Positions 17,519-25,462 of a stretch of DNA of 49,651 bases are shown in pieces. This stretch comes from Xanthomonas cucurbitae. GTDB taxonomy: Bacteria; Pseudomonadota; Gammaproteobacteria; Xanthomonadales; Xanthomonadaceae. The stretch spans positions 1 through 49,651 of the forward strand of contig NZ_MDED01000013.1 of assembly GCF_002939885.1 (NCBI RefSeq), read 5' to 3'. A program made the translations under genes and the position numbers. The first letter of the stretch is position 1. Every line of letters begins with the position of its first letter. The notes under the pieces are model-generated. The model was not told the DNA's origin and ran no database searches. It saw nothing but the letters and a program-made list of their open reading frames with translations.

Positions 17519-19387
17519 GTGGGCAAGTGTGGCAAGCGGATCGCGATGGGGGCACTGGTCGCCCTGGGCCTGTGCGGCTGTTCGCGCGCACCGGCCCCGG
17601 CCCCGGTACCAGCCGCAACGCCGCCACCGGCTGCTGCGGCGACCCCGAGCAGGCCGAATGTCTCCATCGGTGGCGAAGAGTCCGCCGAGACCATCGCGCA
17701 GTGGCAGCCGCCGGCGGTGGATCTGGGCGATGAGCCGTTGGCGCAAGCGCGCAAGCGCGCCGGACAGGCGCTGCAGGACGGCCGCCTGTATCGCGATGCG
17801 GATGACGCGATCCCCTTGTATCTGGCCATCGAACAGCGCGCCGGCGGCAAGGATGCGGCCAGCCGACGCGGTCTGGACCAGGCGCGCGCGCGGTTGATCG
17901 AGCGCGGCCAGGCGTTGATTGCGCAGAGCGATCGCCAGCACGATGCGCTGGAGCAGGCGCGCGAGCTGGCTGCGGTGGCGATGGCGCTGGCGCCGCAGGA
18001 CCCGAAGGTGCGTAGCTTGCAGCGCGAGGTGGAAACCGCCGAGCGCGTGCTCGGTTTCAATCGCGCCGGCGAGGACGACCTGCGCGCGGGTCGGCTGGGC
18101 GAAGACGGCAATGGCGCGCTGGCGAATTTCCGCGATGCCGCGCAGCTGGACCCGGACGATCCGCGCACCCGCCAGGGCCTGGCGGCAGTGGAAAGCGCGC
18201 TGCTGGAGCGTGCCGAGCGCGCTGCCGCCCTCAGCGATTTCATCGGCGCGCGTTACTGGCTGCAGATGGCCGCGCAGGTGCGCGAGCGTGCGCCCACCAT
18301 TGCCGATGCACGCGCGCGCATCGAACGCCTGCGGCGCGGGCAGATTGCCGGCCTGCACGATGCCGGCCTGCACGACCTGACCTCGCCGCGTGGGCTCAAG
18401 GCGGCCGGCGAAAAACTGGCCGAATTGCTGCGCATTGCCGACCCTGGCGATGCGCTGGCCGGCGACCTGCGCCGCCGGCTGGAACTGGCCACCCACTACG
18501 GCAGCTTTCGCCCCGGGCAGGTGTTCACCGACGGGCTCACGCTGGGCGGGCGTGGCCCGCAGATGATCGTGGTGCCGCATGGCGCGTTCCAGATGGGGGC
18601 GGGCGACGCCGAGCCCGGCGCGTCCGACAACGAGCGCCCGGCGCACTACGTGCGCTTCGCGCGTGGCTTTGCGCTGTCGATCACCGAGGTGACGGTGGCC
18701 GAGTTCGGCCAGTTCGTCGAAGCCACCGGTGCCCGCCCGCGCGCCACCCGGCGCGGGCACTCGGTGGTGTACGACGAGCGCAGCGGCAATTTCATCCGCC
18801 GCAGCGGCGTGGACTGGCAGTCCGACTACAACGGCGCGCAGGCCGCGCCCAACAGCCCGGTGATGCATGTCAGCGTCCGTGATGCCGAAGCGTATGCGGC
18901 GTGGTTGTCGGAACAGACCGGCCGCCACTACCACGTGCCCAGCGAGGCCGAATTCGAATACACGGTGCGGGCCGGCACCACCGGGCGTTACCCCTGGGGC
19001 AACGCCGGCTCGCCACCGCGCGATGCCGGTAACTTCACCGGCGGCAACGATGTCTCGCGCAGTGGCCGGCACTGGAACAACGGATTTATCGGCTACGGCG
19101 ACGGCTTCTGGGGGCCGGCACCGGCAGGCAGCTTTCGCGCCAATGCCTGGGGCCTGCACGACATGGGGGGCAACCTGAGCGAATGGGTGGCCGATTGCTG
19201 GCACGCCAGCTATCGCCGCGCACCGGCCGATGGTGCGGCCTGGTTCAACCCGGGCTGCCGGCAGCGCATGATCCGCGGCGGCAGCTGGTCCAATTCGCCG
19301 CATCAGACGCGCGCGGCCTGGCGACAGTCGCAGGACTCGGACACCACCAGCGCACGTATCGGCTTTCGGGTGGCACGCGGGATCTAA
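17519..19387 (+). CDS. Lipoprotein with helical repeat region and FGE/SUMF1-like domain lacking the FGE cysteines
   Basis: 622 residues. The start is taken as the second of two GTGs (17519), six bases after GGGAG. A lipobox (GLCGC) and a Pro/Ala linker lead into helical, TPR-like repeats (about 65-330: AIPLYLAIEQRAGG, LDQARARLIERGQALIAQ, ANFRDAAQLDPDDPRT). The last 270 residues form an FGE-sulfatase fold: PHGAFQMG, RGFALSITEVTVAEFGQFV, PSEAEFEYTVRAGTTGRYPW, GNLSEWV, RGGSW, GFRV. In true FGE the two catalytic cysteines lie between RY and GFR; here these positions are Ala and Val, so it should not make formylglycine. A structural or PvdO-like envelope role is more likely. VirJ follows on the same strand. 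Confidence 0.8.
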   Translation: MGKCGKRIAMGALVALGLCGCSRAPAPAPVPAATPPPAAAATPSRPNVSIGGEESAETIAQWQPPAVDLGDEPLAQARKRAGQALQDGRLYRDADDAIPLYLAIEQRAGGKDAASRRGLDQARARLIERGQALIAQSDRQHDALEQARELAAVAMALAPQDPKVRSLQREVETAERVLGFNRAGEDDLRAGRLGEDGNGALANFRDAAQLDPDDPRTRQGLAAVESALLERAERAAALSDFIGARYWLQMAAQVRERAPTIADARARIERLRRGQIAGLHDAGLHDLTSPRGLKAAGEKLAELLRIADPGDALAGDLRRRLELATHYGSFRPGQVFTDGLTLGGRGPQMIVVPHGAFQMGAGDAEPGASDNERPAHYVRFARGFALSITEVTVAEFGQFVEATGARPRATRRGHSVVYDERSGNFIRRSGVDWQSDYNGAQAAPNSPVMHVSVRDAEAYAAWLSEQTGRHYHVPSEAEFEYTVRAGTTGRYPWGNAGSPPRDAGNFTGGNDVSRSGRHWNNGFIGYGDGFWGPAPAGSFRANAWGLHDMGGNLSEWVADCWHASYRRAPADGAAWFNPGCRQRMIRGGSWSNSPHQTRAAWRQSQDSDTTSARIGFRVARGI

Positions 19388-19573
19388 GCGGCACCGCCGC
19401 TGCAAACCGCATCGGTCATGACGTGTTTCCAGGGCATGAACGCCGCAGGCCAGGTCCGACCAGCGGTCGGCCCTGCGCCCACTGGCTTAACCGCAGTGAA
19501 CACAGTGTGCAGGCGCCTGAAACCGGCAGGTGCCGGTGTGGTGGAATAACGCGTGTTTTGAAGGACAGTCGCG

Positions 19574-20821
19574 ATGGGCATGGGGATCAAACTGTTTCGT
19601 TGGGGCACGGCGATCCTGCTGGTCGTCGGCAGCGGCTACGCCGTGGCGCGGCACCTGCAGGCTGGCAATATCGCCGGCCACTACCGTTCGGTGGAAGTGA
19701 TCCGCCCCGAGGGCACGCCCAAGGCGATGGTGGTGTTGCTGCCCGATAGCGGCCACCCCGAACAGACGCAGCAACTGGCCGAGATGCTGAGCAACGATGG
19801 CGCGTTGGTGGCGGTGATCGATACCGCGCGCTATCGCGAACGCTTGCGTGCACGCCAGGCGGCCTGCAGTTCGCTCGCCGACGACGCCGAGCGCCTGGGC
19901 AAGAAACTGCTGCGCGCCGAGCATGTGGATGCCTTCCTGCCGCCGGTACTGGTGGGGCAGGGCGATGGTGCGGTGCTGGCGCGGCAGGCGCTGGCATCGG
20001 CAGCGCCGGATGTGCTCGGCGGCGCGGTGGTGGCCGATACCGGCAGCACCGATGCCGGGCTGGCCTGCTCGCGTAATGTGCCCAGTGCCAATCAGGGGTT
20101 CCTGGACGACCTGGTCGATGATGCCGGCCCGCTGCAGATCGCCGCCGCCACGCGCGGCCATTTCCAGGCCGCGCAGGCGCAAGGCCTGGGCGATCTGCCG
20201 TTGGTGGAACTGCATGCGCCCGGCAGCGATCGCCTGGTGGTGATGCTGTCCGGCGACGGCGGCTGGCGCGAACTGGACAAGGGCATTGCCGCGCAGTTGC
20301 AGCAGCAGGGCGTCTCGGTGGTGGGCTGGAACAGCCTGCGCTACTTCTGGGCCAGCCGCACGCCACAGCAGATCGGCGCGGATCTGGACCGGGTCATCGC
20401 CACCTACCGGCAGCGCTGGCATGTCCGGCAGGTGGCGCTGGTTGGCTATTCGTTCGGTGCCGACGTGCTGCCGTTCGCCTATCCGCAGTTGTCGCCGCAG
20501 CAGCGCGCTTCGGTGCAGTTCGTCAGCCTGCTCGGCCTGGGCCACCAGGCCGATTTCAAGGTGCGCGTGGGCGGTTGGCTGGGCTGGCACAACGATGCCG
20601 AACGCGATGTGGAGCCGGCATTGCAGGCGCTCGACATGCAGCGCGTGCAATGCATCTATGGCACCGAGGAAAAGGACAGCTTGTGCCCTGAGCTGCGCGC
20701 GCATGGGGTGGCGGTGGTGGCGCGACCGGGCGGTCACCACTTCGATCATGATCCGGTGATCCTGGCCCATCTGCTGCTGCAAGGGTGGCAGCATGCGGCG
20801 CAGCTGCCTGCGCGGAGCTGA
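19574..20821 (+). CDS. virJ: VirJ/AcvB-family periplasmic alpha/beta hydrolase
   Basis: 415 residues. ATG 19574 has AAGGA eight bases upstream. An N-terminal membrane anchor or signal (LFRWGTAILLVVGSGYAVA) is followed by two halves, as in AcvB: an N-terminal part (VVLLPDSGHPEQTQ) and the VirJ hydrolase proper (VVMLSGDGGWRELDKGIA, nucleophile elbow VGYSFGAD, catalytic His region GGHHFDHD). AcvB of Agrobacterium degrades lysyl-phosphatidylglycerol and supports T-DNA transfer; whether that activity applies here is inference, since no lpiA/mprF gene is adjacent. It lies 186 bases after the FGE-like lipoprotein. Confidence 0.85.
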   Translation: MGMGIKLFRWGTAILLVVGSGYAVARHLQAGNIAGHYRSVEVIRPEGTPKAMVVLLPDSGHPEQTQQLAEMLSNDGALVAVIDTARYRERLRARQAACSSLADDAERLGKKLLRAEHVDAFLPPVLVGQGDGAVLARQALASAAPDVLGGAVVADTGSTDAGLACSRNVPSANQGFLDDLVDDAGPLQIAAATRGHFQAAQAQGLGDLPLVELHAPGSDRLVVMLSGDGGWRELDKGIAAQLQQQGVSVVGWNSLRYFWASRTPQQIGADLDRVIATYRQRWHVRQVALVGYSFGADVLPFAYPQLSPQQRASVQFVSLLGLGHQADFKVRVGGWLGWHNDAERDVEPALQALDMQRVQCIYGTEEKDSLCPELRAHGVAVVARPGGHHFDHDPVILAHLLLQGWQHAAQLPARS

Positions 20822-20860
20822 ATCAGAACCAGGCATAAGCCGGGCGGCTGCACGCCGCTG

Positions 20861-22198
20861 TTAGTCCTCGCCGGACTCCACGCGCACCTCGATGTTGCCG
20901 TCGGCCAGCTGCGCACGCAGGCGCTCGCCCGGGGCGACCTCGGAAGCGCTGCGGATCACCTGCCCGTCTGCCGGGCGCGTCAGGATGGCATAACCGCGTG
21001 CCACGGTGGCCAGCGGGCTCACCGCTTCCAGCGAGCGCACCACGCCGCGCAAGCGCAGTCGATCGTGCTGCAGGCGCCGTTGCATGGCGGCCTGTGGATG
21101 CAGGGCGCGCAGGCGCTGCTGCAGGCTGGCCAGATTGCGCTGCGGCGTATGCGCCTGCAGGTGCGTCTGCGCGCGTTGCAGGCGTGCCTGCAGGCGTTCC
21201 AGCAGGTGGGTCATGCGCCCGTGCAAGCGGCGTGCGGCGTCTTCCTGGCGGCGATGCAGCAGCTGCAGGCGCGCCTGCGGGCTCTGTGCACGCAGGCGCA
21301 AGGCCAGCCGGTCGGCCCGCTGCATCGCGTTGCCCAAGACGTGCTGCTGCAGCTGGGCAAGGCGCGTGCGTGCGCGACGGACCCGCGCCAATAGTTCGCG
21401 CTGATCGGGCACCAGCAGTTCGGCCGCCACCGAGGGCGTGGGCGCACGCACGTCGGCGACGAAATCGCTGAGGCTGAAGTCGGTCTCGTGACCCACCGCC
21501 GACACGATAGGCGTCTGTGCGGCAGCAATCGCGCGCGCCAGCGCTTCGTCGTTGAAGGCCCACAGGTCTTCCAGCGAGCCACCGCCGCGGGTGATGAGGA
21601 TGACGTCGTAGCGCCCGGACGCATCGGCGCGCTGCAACAACGCGGTGATCTGCGCGGCGGCGCTCTCGCCCTGCACCAGCGACGGCAGCAGGTCCACCTC
21701 CAGCAACGGGAAGCGCCGTGCAAGCACGCTGAGCACATCGCGTACTGCCGCACCACTGGGCGAGGTAATCATCGCCAGCCGGCGCACATGCGCGGGCAGC
21801 GGCTGCTTGCGCTCGGCATCGAACAGGCCTTCGGCGGCCAGCCGTGCCCGTAGCGCGTCGAAGGCACGGCGCAGCGCGCCTTCGCCGGCCTCTTCCATGT
21901 GGTCAAGGACCAACTGGTAGTCGCCACGCGCCTCGTACAAGGTGAGCCGGCCGCGCGCGAGCACGCGCAGGCCTTCGCGGGGCTGGAATTTCAGCCAGGT
22001 GCTCTTGGGTTTGAACATCGCGCAGCGGATCTGCGCGCGCGCATCCTTGAGGGTGAAGTACAGATGCCCCGACGACGGACGGGTGACGCTGCTCAGTTCG
22101 GCTTCCACCCAGACCAGCGGGAAGCTGCCTTCGAGCATGTCACGCGCCAGCGTGTTGAGCTGGCTGGGGGTGAGGATCTGTTGGGTGCGTTCGGCCAT
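20861..22198 (-). CDS. xseA: Exodeoxyribonuclease VII large subunit
   Basis: 445 residues, normal XseA length. It shows the OB-fold start ([39 protein letters not shown]), the catalytic core [34 protein letters not shown] and [14 protein letters not shown], then a long Arg/Gln/Leu-rich coiled coil that binds XseB. It degrades single-stranded DNA to oligonucleotides. XseB is not in the window. The start is ATG 22198: no ribosome site is present, but GATAAT ends six bases before it, which suggests leaderless translation. Confidence 0.92.
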   Translation of the reverse strand: MAERTQQILTPSQLNTLARDMLEGSFPLVWVEAELSSVTRPSSGHLYFTLKDARAQIRCAMFKPKSTWLKFQPREGLRVLARGRLTLYEARGDYQLVLDHMEEAGEGALRRAFDALRARLAAEGLFDAERKQPLPAHVRRLAMITSPSGAAVRDVLSVLARRFPLLEVDLLPSLVQGESAAAQITALLQRADASGRYDVILITRGGGSLEDLWAFNDEALARAIAAAQTPIVSAVGHETDFSLSDFVADVRAPTPSVAAELLVPDQRELLARVRRARTRLAQLQQHVLGNAMQRADRLALRLRAQSPQARLQLLHRRQEDAARRLHGRMTHLLERLQARLQRAQTHLQAHTPQRNLASLQQRLRALHPQAAMQRRLQHDRLRLRGVVRSLEAVSPLATVARGYAILTRPADGQVIRSASEVAPGERLRAQLADGNIEVRVESGED

Positions 22199-22204
22199 CG
22201 CCGC

Positions 22205-22210
22205 ATTATC
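22205..22210 (-). promoter_or_regulatory. -10 box of xseA (leaderless configuration)
   Basis: GATAAT on the minus strand, six bases before the xseA ATG, so transcription should begin at or next to the start codon. Confidence 0.5.
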
Positions 22211-22333
22211 CCGCAGCGGCGAAGATCCTGGGTGATCGGCTGCCGGGACGCGAAGGGGCCGCGATGGCCGCGATGGCCCATTGCGCACGGCGCGGTGCCC
22301 GCCACTGGCTGTGGCGCAGCCAGTGGCGGTCGG

Positions 22334-23401
22334 TCAAAGGCCGTGCTGGGCCAGCGCCCAGCCGACGTGTTCGCGCACCAGCTCGGACTCATCGTGCCGG
22401 CGCGCTTCCAATGCGGCCAGTACCTCCAGCGTGCCGGGTGCATTGCCCAGGCCCACCGCGATGTTGCGCAGCCAGCGTTCGTGTCCGCTGCGGCGGATCG
22501 GGCTGCCCTCGGTGCGCTGCAGGAACTCGTCCTGGTCCCAGGCGAACAACTGTGGCAGCGTGGCCACATCCAGGTCGTTGCGGGCGCGGAAGTCGGCTTC
22601 GTCGGTACGCTTGGCGAACTTGTTCCAGGGGCAGATCAGCTGGCAGTCGTCGCAACCGAAGATGCGGTTGCCGATCGGCTTGCGCATGTCTTCGGGAATG
22701 GCGCCGTCGTGTTCGATGGTGAGGTAGGCGATGCAGCGGCGTGCATCCAGCCGGTAGGGGGCGATGATGGCCTGGGTGGGGCAGATGTCGATGCAGCGCG
22801 TGCAGGTCCCGCAATGCGCGGTGGCCGGGGTGTCGATCGGCAGCGGCAGGTCCAGGTAGATCTCGCCCAGGAAAAACCACGAGCCGCCATTGCGATCGAT
22901 CAGGCAGGTGTGTTTGCCGATCCAGCCCAGCCCGGCGTTGCGCGCCAGCGCACGTTCCAGTACCGGCGCGGAATCCACGAACACGCGGTAACCAAAGGTG
23001 CCGATCTCGCCCTGGATGCGCTCAGCCAGCTTCTGCAGCCGGTTGCGCATCAGCTTGTGGTAGTCGCGTCCCAGGGCGTAGCGCGCCACATAGGCGCGGG
23101 TGCCATCGTGCAAGGTGTTCCAGGCCTCGGTGTCGTCCTTGCGGCCGTAATCCATGCCCACCGACAACACCCGCAAGGTGCCCGGCACCAGCTCCTGCGG
23201 GCGCGAGCGCTTGTCGCCGTGCTGGGCCATCCAGTGCATCGTGCCGTACAGGCCTTCTGCCAGCCAGCTGCGCAGATGCGCTTCGTCTTCGCCCAGTTCG
23301 ATGCCGGTGATGCCGCAGCGTTGAAAGCCCGCTTCGCGCGCAAGCACGCGGATGCGCGCAGCAGCATCGGTAGGGTCGGGGCGGGCGAGGACTGCAGACA
23401 T
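22334..23401 (-). CDS. queG: Epoxyqueuosine reductase
   Basis: 355 residues. It performs the last step of queuosine synthesis, reducing epoxyqueuosine in tRNA with cobalamin and two 4Fe-4S clusters. The ligands are visible in HCGTCTRCIDICPTQ and GCDDCQLICPWN, and the family-typical SVGMDYG, YALGRDYH, VDSAPVLERALA and GWIGKHTCL blocks are all present. The C-terminal HEAT-like tail (RRSGHERWLRNIAVGLGN) is complete. ATG 23401 has no ribosome site, and TATACT lies seven bases upstream. Only 24 bases separate it from the divergent nnr start. Confidence 0.95.
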   Translation of the reverse strand: MSAVLARPDPTDAAARIRVLAREAGFQRCGITGIELGEDEAHLRSWLAEGLYGTMHWMAQHGDKRSRPQELVPGTLRVLSVGMDYGRKDDTEAWNTLHDGTRAYVARYALGRDYHKLMRNRLQKLAERIQGEIGTFGYRVFVDSAPVLERALARNAGLGWIGKHTCLIDRNGGSWFFLGEIYLDLPLPIDTPATAHCGTCTRCIDICPTQAIIAPYRLDARRCIAYLTIEHDGAIPEDMRKPIGNRIFGCDDCQLICPWNKFAKRTDEADFRARNDLDVATLPQLFAWDQDEFLQRTEGSPIRRSGHERWLRNIAVGLGNAPGTLEVLAALEARRHDESELVREHVGWALAQHGL

Positions 23402-23408
23402 GGCGACA

Positions 23409-23418
23409 AGTATAGAAT
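23409..23418. promoter_or_regulatory. Overlapping divergent -10 boxes for queG and nnr
   Basis: The plus strand has TAGAAT (23413-23418), seven bases before the nnr ATG. The minus strand has TATACT (23414-23409), seven bases before the queG ATG. Both genes lack Shine-Dalgarno sequences. Confidence 0.6.
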
Positions 23419-23425
23419 TCCCGGC

Positions 23426-24913
23426 ATGTACGCACCGCTTGCTCTTTACGATACCGCTGCCGCGCGCACGCTCGATGCGCGGGCCACCACGCTGCTCGGT
23501 GGCGATGGCTACACGCTGATGCAACGCGCCGGCCAGGCCGCCTGGCAGTGGCTGCTGGAACGCTGGCCGCAGGCGCGCCGCATCGTGGTGGTATGCGGCA
23601 CCGGCAACAATGGTGGCGATGGCTATGTGCTGGCGCGGCTGGCGCAGCGGGCCGGGCGCCAGGTGCGGGTGGTGCATCTGCCCGGACACGGGCCTGGCTC
23701 GGTCCTGGCACAGCGCGCCTGCACCGACTATCTGGCGGTGGGCGGTGCCATCGACCTGTTTCCGTACCCACTGGCGCAGGCCGATGTGATCGTCGATGCG
23801 CTGTTCGGGATCGGCCTGAATCGGGCACCGGAGACGCCAACCACCGCGCTGATCGAGGCCATCAATGCGGCCGGTCGCCCGGTCCTGGCGCTGGATGTGC
23901 CCAGCGGCATCGATGCCGATCACGGCGTGGCCTTCGGAACCGCCGTGCGTGCGGAGGCCACCCTGCAATTCATCGTGCCGCACGTCGGCCTGTATACCGG
24001 CGATGCGCTGGAGTCTTCCGGCGAGCGCGGCATCGCATCGCTGGACCTGCCGCTCGACGCATTCGATGGGCTGGCGCCTGCCGCGCACGGCTGGGAGAGC
24101 GGAGCACTGGCTGCGCAATTGCGCCCACGGCGGCGCAACACCCACAAGGGCGAGTCCGGGCGGGTGCTGTGCATTGGCGGCAATCTCGGCAGTGGTGGCG
24201 CCATCCTGTTGACCGCCGAGGCGGCGCTGCGTAGCGGTGCCGGGCTGGTGCAGGTGGCCACGCGGGCCGAGCATGTCGCGCCGCTGCTGGCGCGTTGTCC
24301 CGAGGCGATGGCACGCGCGGTGCAGGCTGGCGACGAGATCGCCGCCCTCGCCGAGGCCGCCGATGTGATCGCGCTTGGGCCGGGGCTGGGCCAGGACGCC
24401 TGGGCACAGGGCTTGTGGCAGGCCGCACTGGCGTCCGACACGCCACTGGTCATCGATGCCGATGCGCTGAATTTGCTGGCCGGCAATCCGTTGCCTGCGC
24501 GCGGCCCGCGCGTGCTCACCCCGCATCCTGGCGAGGCCGGGCGCCTGCTCGGGGTGTCGGCCGGGGACATCCAGCGCGACCGCCTGGCTGCGGCCGCCGC
24601 GCTGGCACAGCGCTACGAGGCGGTGGTGGTGCTCAAGGGGGCCGGCAGCGTGGTGGCTGCGCCGCATGCCGTGCCGCGCATCATCGACGCCGGCAATCCC
24701 GGCATGGCGGTCGGTGGCATGGGCGATCTGTTGACCGGTGTGATTGCCGCCTTGCTGGGGCAGGGGTGGTCGGCCTTCGATGCTGCCAGCCTGGGTGCCT
24801 TGCTGCACGGCTGCGCTGGCGATGCGGCCGCCTGCGATGGCGAACGCGGACTGTTGCCGACCGACCTGCTGCTGTCGCTGCGCCGCCTTGCCAACTCCGG
24901 AACCCACCCATGA
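23426..24913 (+). CDS. nnr: Bifunctional NAD(P)HX repair enzyme (epimerase / ADP-dependent dehydratase)
   Basis: 495 residues with two domains. The N-terminal YjeF_N epimerase (1-215) has GTGNNGGDGYVLAR and DALFGIGLNR. The C-terminal ribokinase-like dehydratase (about 225-490) has HKGESGRVLCIGG, GPGLGQD, DADALNLLA, TPHPGEAGRLLG and NPGMAVGGMGDLLTGV. It restores NAD(P)H from its hydrated forms. ATG 23426 is preceded by a -10 box rather than a ribosome site. The stop overlaps the tsaE start (ATGA), the common nnr-tsaE-amidase-mutL order of gammaproteobacteria. Confidence 0.95.
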   Translation: MYAPLALYDTAAARTLDARATTLLGGDGYTLMQRAGQAAWQWLLERWPQARRIVVVCGTGNNGGDGYVLARLAQRAGRQVRVVHLPGHGPGSVLAQRACTDYLAVGGAIDLFPYPLAQADVIVDALFGIGLNRAPETPTTALIEAINAAGRPVLALDVPSGIDADHGVAFGTAVRAEATLQFIVPHVGLYTGDALESSGERGIASLDLPLDAFDGLAPAAHGWESGALAAQLRPRRRNTHKGESGRVLCIGGNLGSGGAILLTAEAALRSGAGLVQVATRAEHVAPLLARCPEAMARAVQAGDEIAALAEAADVIALGPGLGQDAWAQGLWQAALASDTPLVIDADALNLLAGNPLPARGPRVLTPHPGEAGRLLGVSAGDIQRDRLAAAAALAQRYEAVVVLKGAGSVVAAPHAVPRIIDAGNPGMAVGGMGDLLTGVIAALLGQGWSAFDAASLGALLHGCAGDAAACDGERGLLPTDLLLSLRRLANSGTHP

Positions 24914-25410
24914 CCCAGCTCGATGCCTACCTGATCGACGCCGACGCCAGCGAAACCCTCGGTCGTGCGCTGGCGGCGGTGCGGCCCGCCACGGCGGTGG
25001 TGCAGCTGCATGGCGACCTGGGCGCCGGCAAATCCACCCTGGCGCGCGCCTTGCTGCGCGCGCTCGGTGTCACCGGCCCCATCCGCAGCCCCACCTACAC
25101 GCTGATCGAGCGCTATCCGCTAGCCACCGGCGACGAAGCCTGGCATCTGGATCTGTACCGCATCGGCAACGCGGGCGAACTGGATTTTCTCGGCCTGGAC
25201 GAGGGCAGCGCCAGCCTGTGGTTGATCGAATGGCCCGAGCGCGGCGCGGGCGCGCTGCCACCAGTGGATCTAGACGTGGAATTGGCGGTGGATGGTGAAG
25301 GGCGTCGCGTGCGTCTGCTCGGTCGCAGCGCAACCGGGCACGACTGGTTGCGGGCGCTGGCCGATCACGTCGAGTTGCAGCCCCTTTTTGCCGGCGAACA
25401 GGAAGAATGA
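24910..25410 (+). CDS. tsaE: tRNA threonylcarbamoyladenosine biosynthesis ATPase TsaE
   Basis: 166 residues. The P-loop is GDLGAGKST, followed by SPTYTLIERY, HLDLYR and the LIEWPERG motif of the family. It acts with TsaB and TsaD in making t6A on tRNAs reading ANN codons. The start overlaps the end of nnr by four bases, which indicates coupling. The amidase gene starts 52 bases downstream. Confidence 0.95.
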   Translation: MTQLDAYLIDADASETLGRALAAVRPATAVVQLHGDLGAGKSTLARALLRALGVTGPIRSPTYTLIERYPLATGDEAWHLDLYRIGNAGELDFLGLDEGSASLWLIEWPERGAGALPPVDLDVELAVDGEGRRVRLLGRSATGHDWLRALADHVELQPLFAGEQEE

Positions 25411-25462
25411 ACGCCAGGTTGCGGATTATTAAGGGAAATCACCTTGCAATTCACAGGCATGG

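Noticed and set aside
17468..19405. 645-codon minus-strand frame opposite the FGE-like lipoprotein
   Set aside because: No motifs; the plus strand has a ribosome site, lipobox and FGE-fold signatures.
21899..23425. Very long plus-strand open frame running through xseA and queG into nnr
   Set aside because: It only joins nnr in the same frame. The upstream part is antisense to xseA and queG, has no family features, and is explained by GC-rich codon bias leaving that frame open.
23402..24907. Minus-strand open frame opposite nnr that continues into queG
   Set aside because: Antisense to a fully conserved nnr; QueG similarity begins only at the ATG at 23401.
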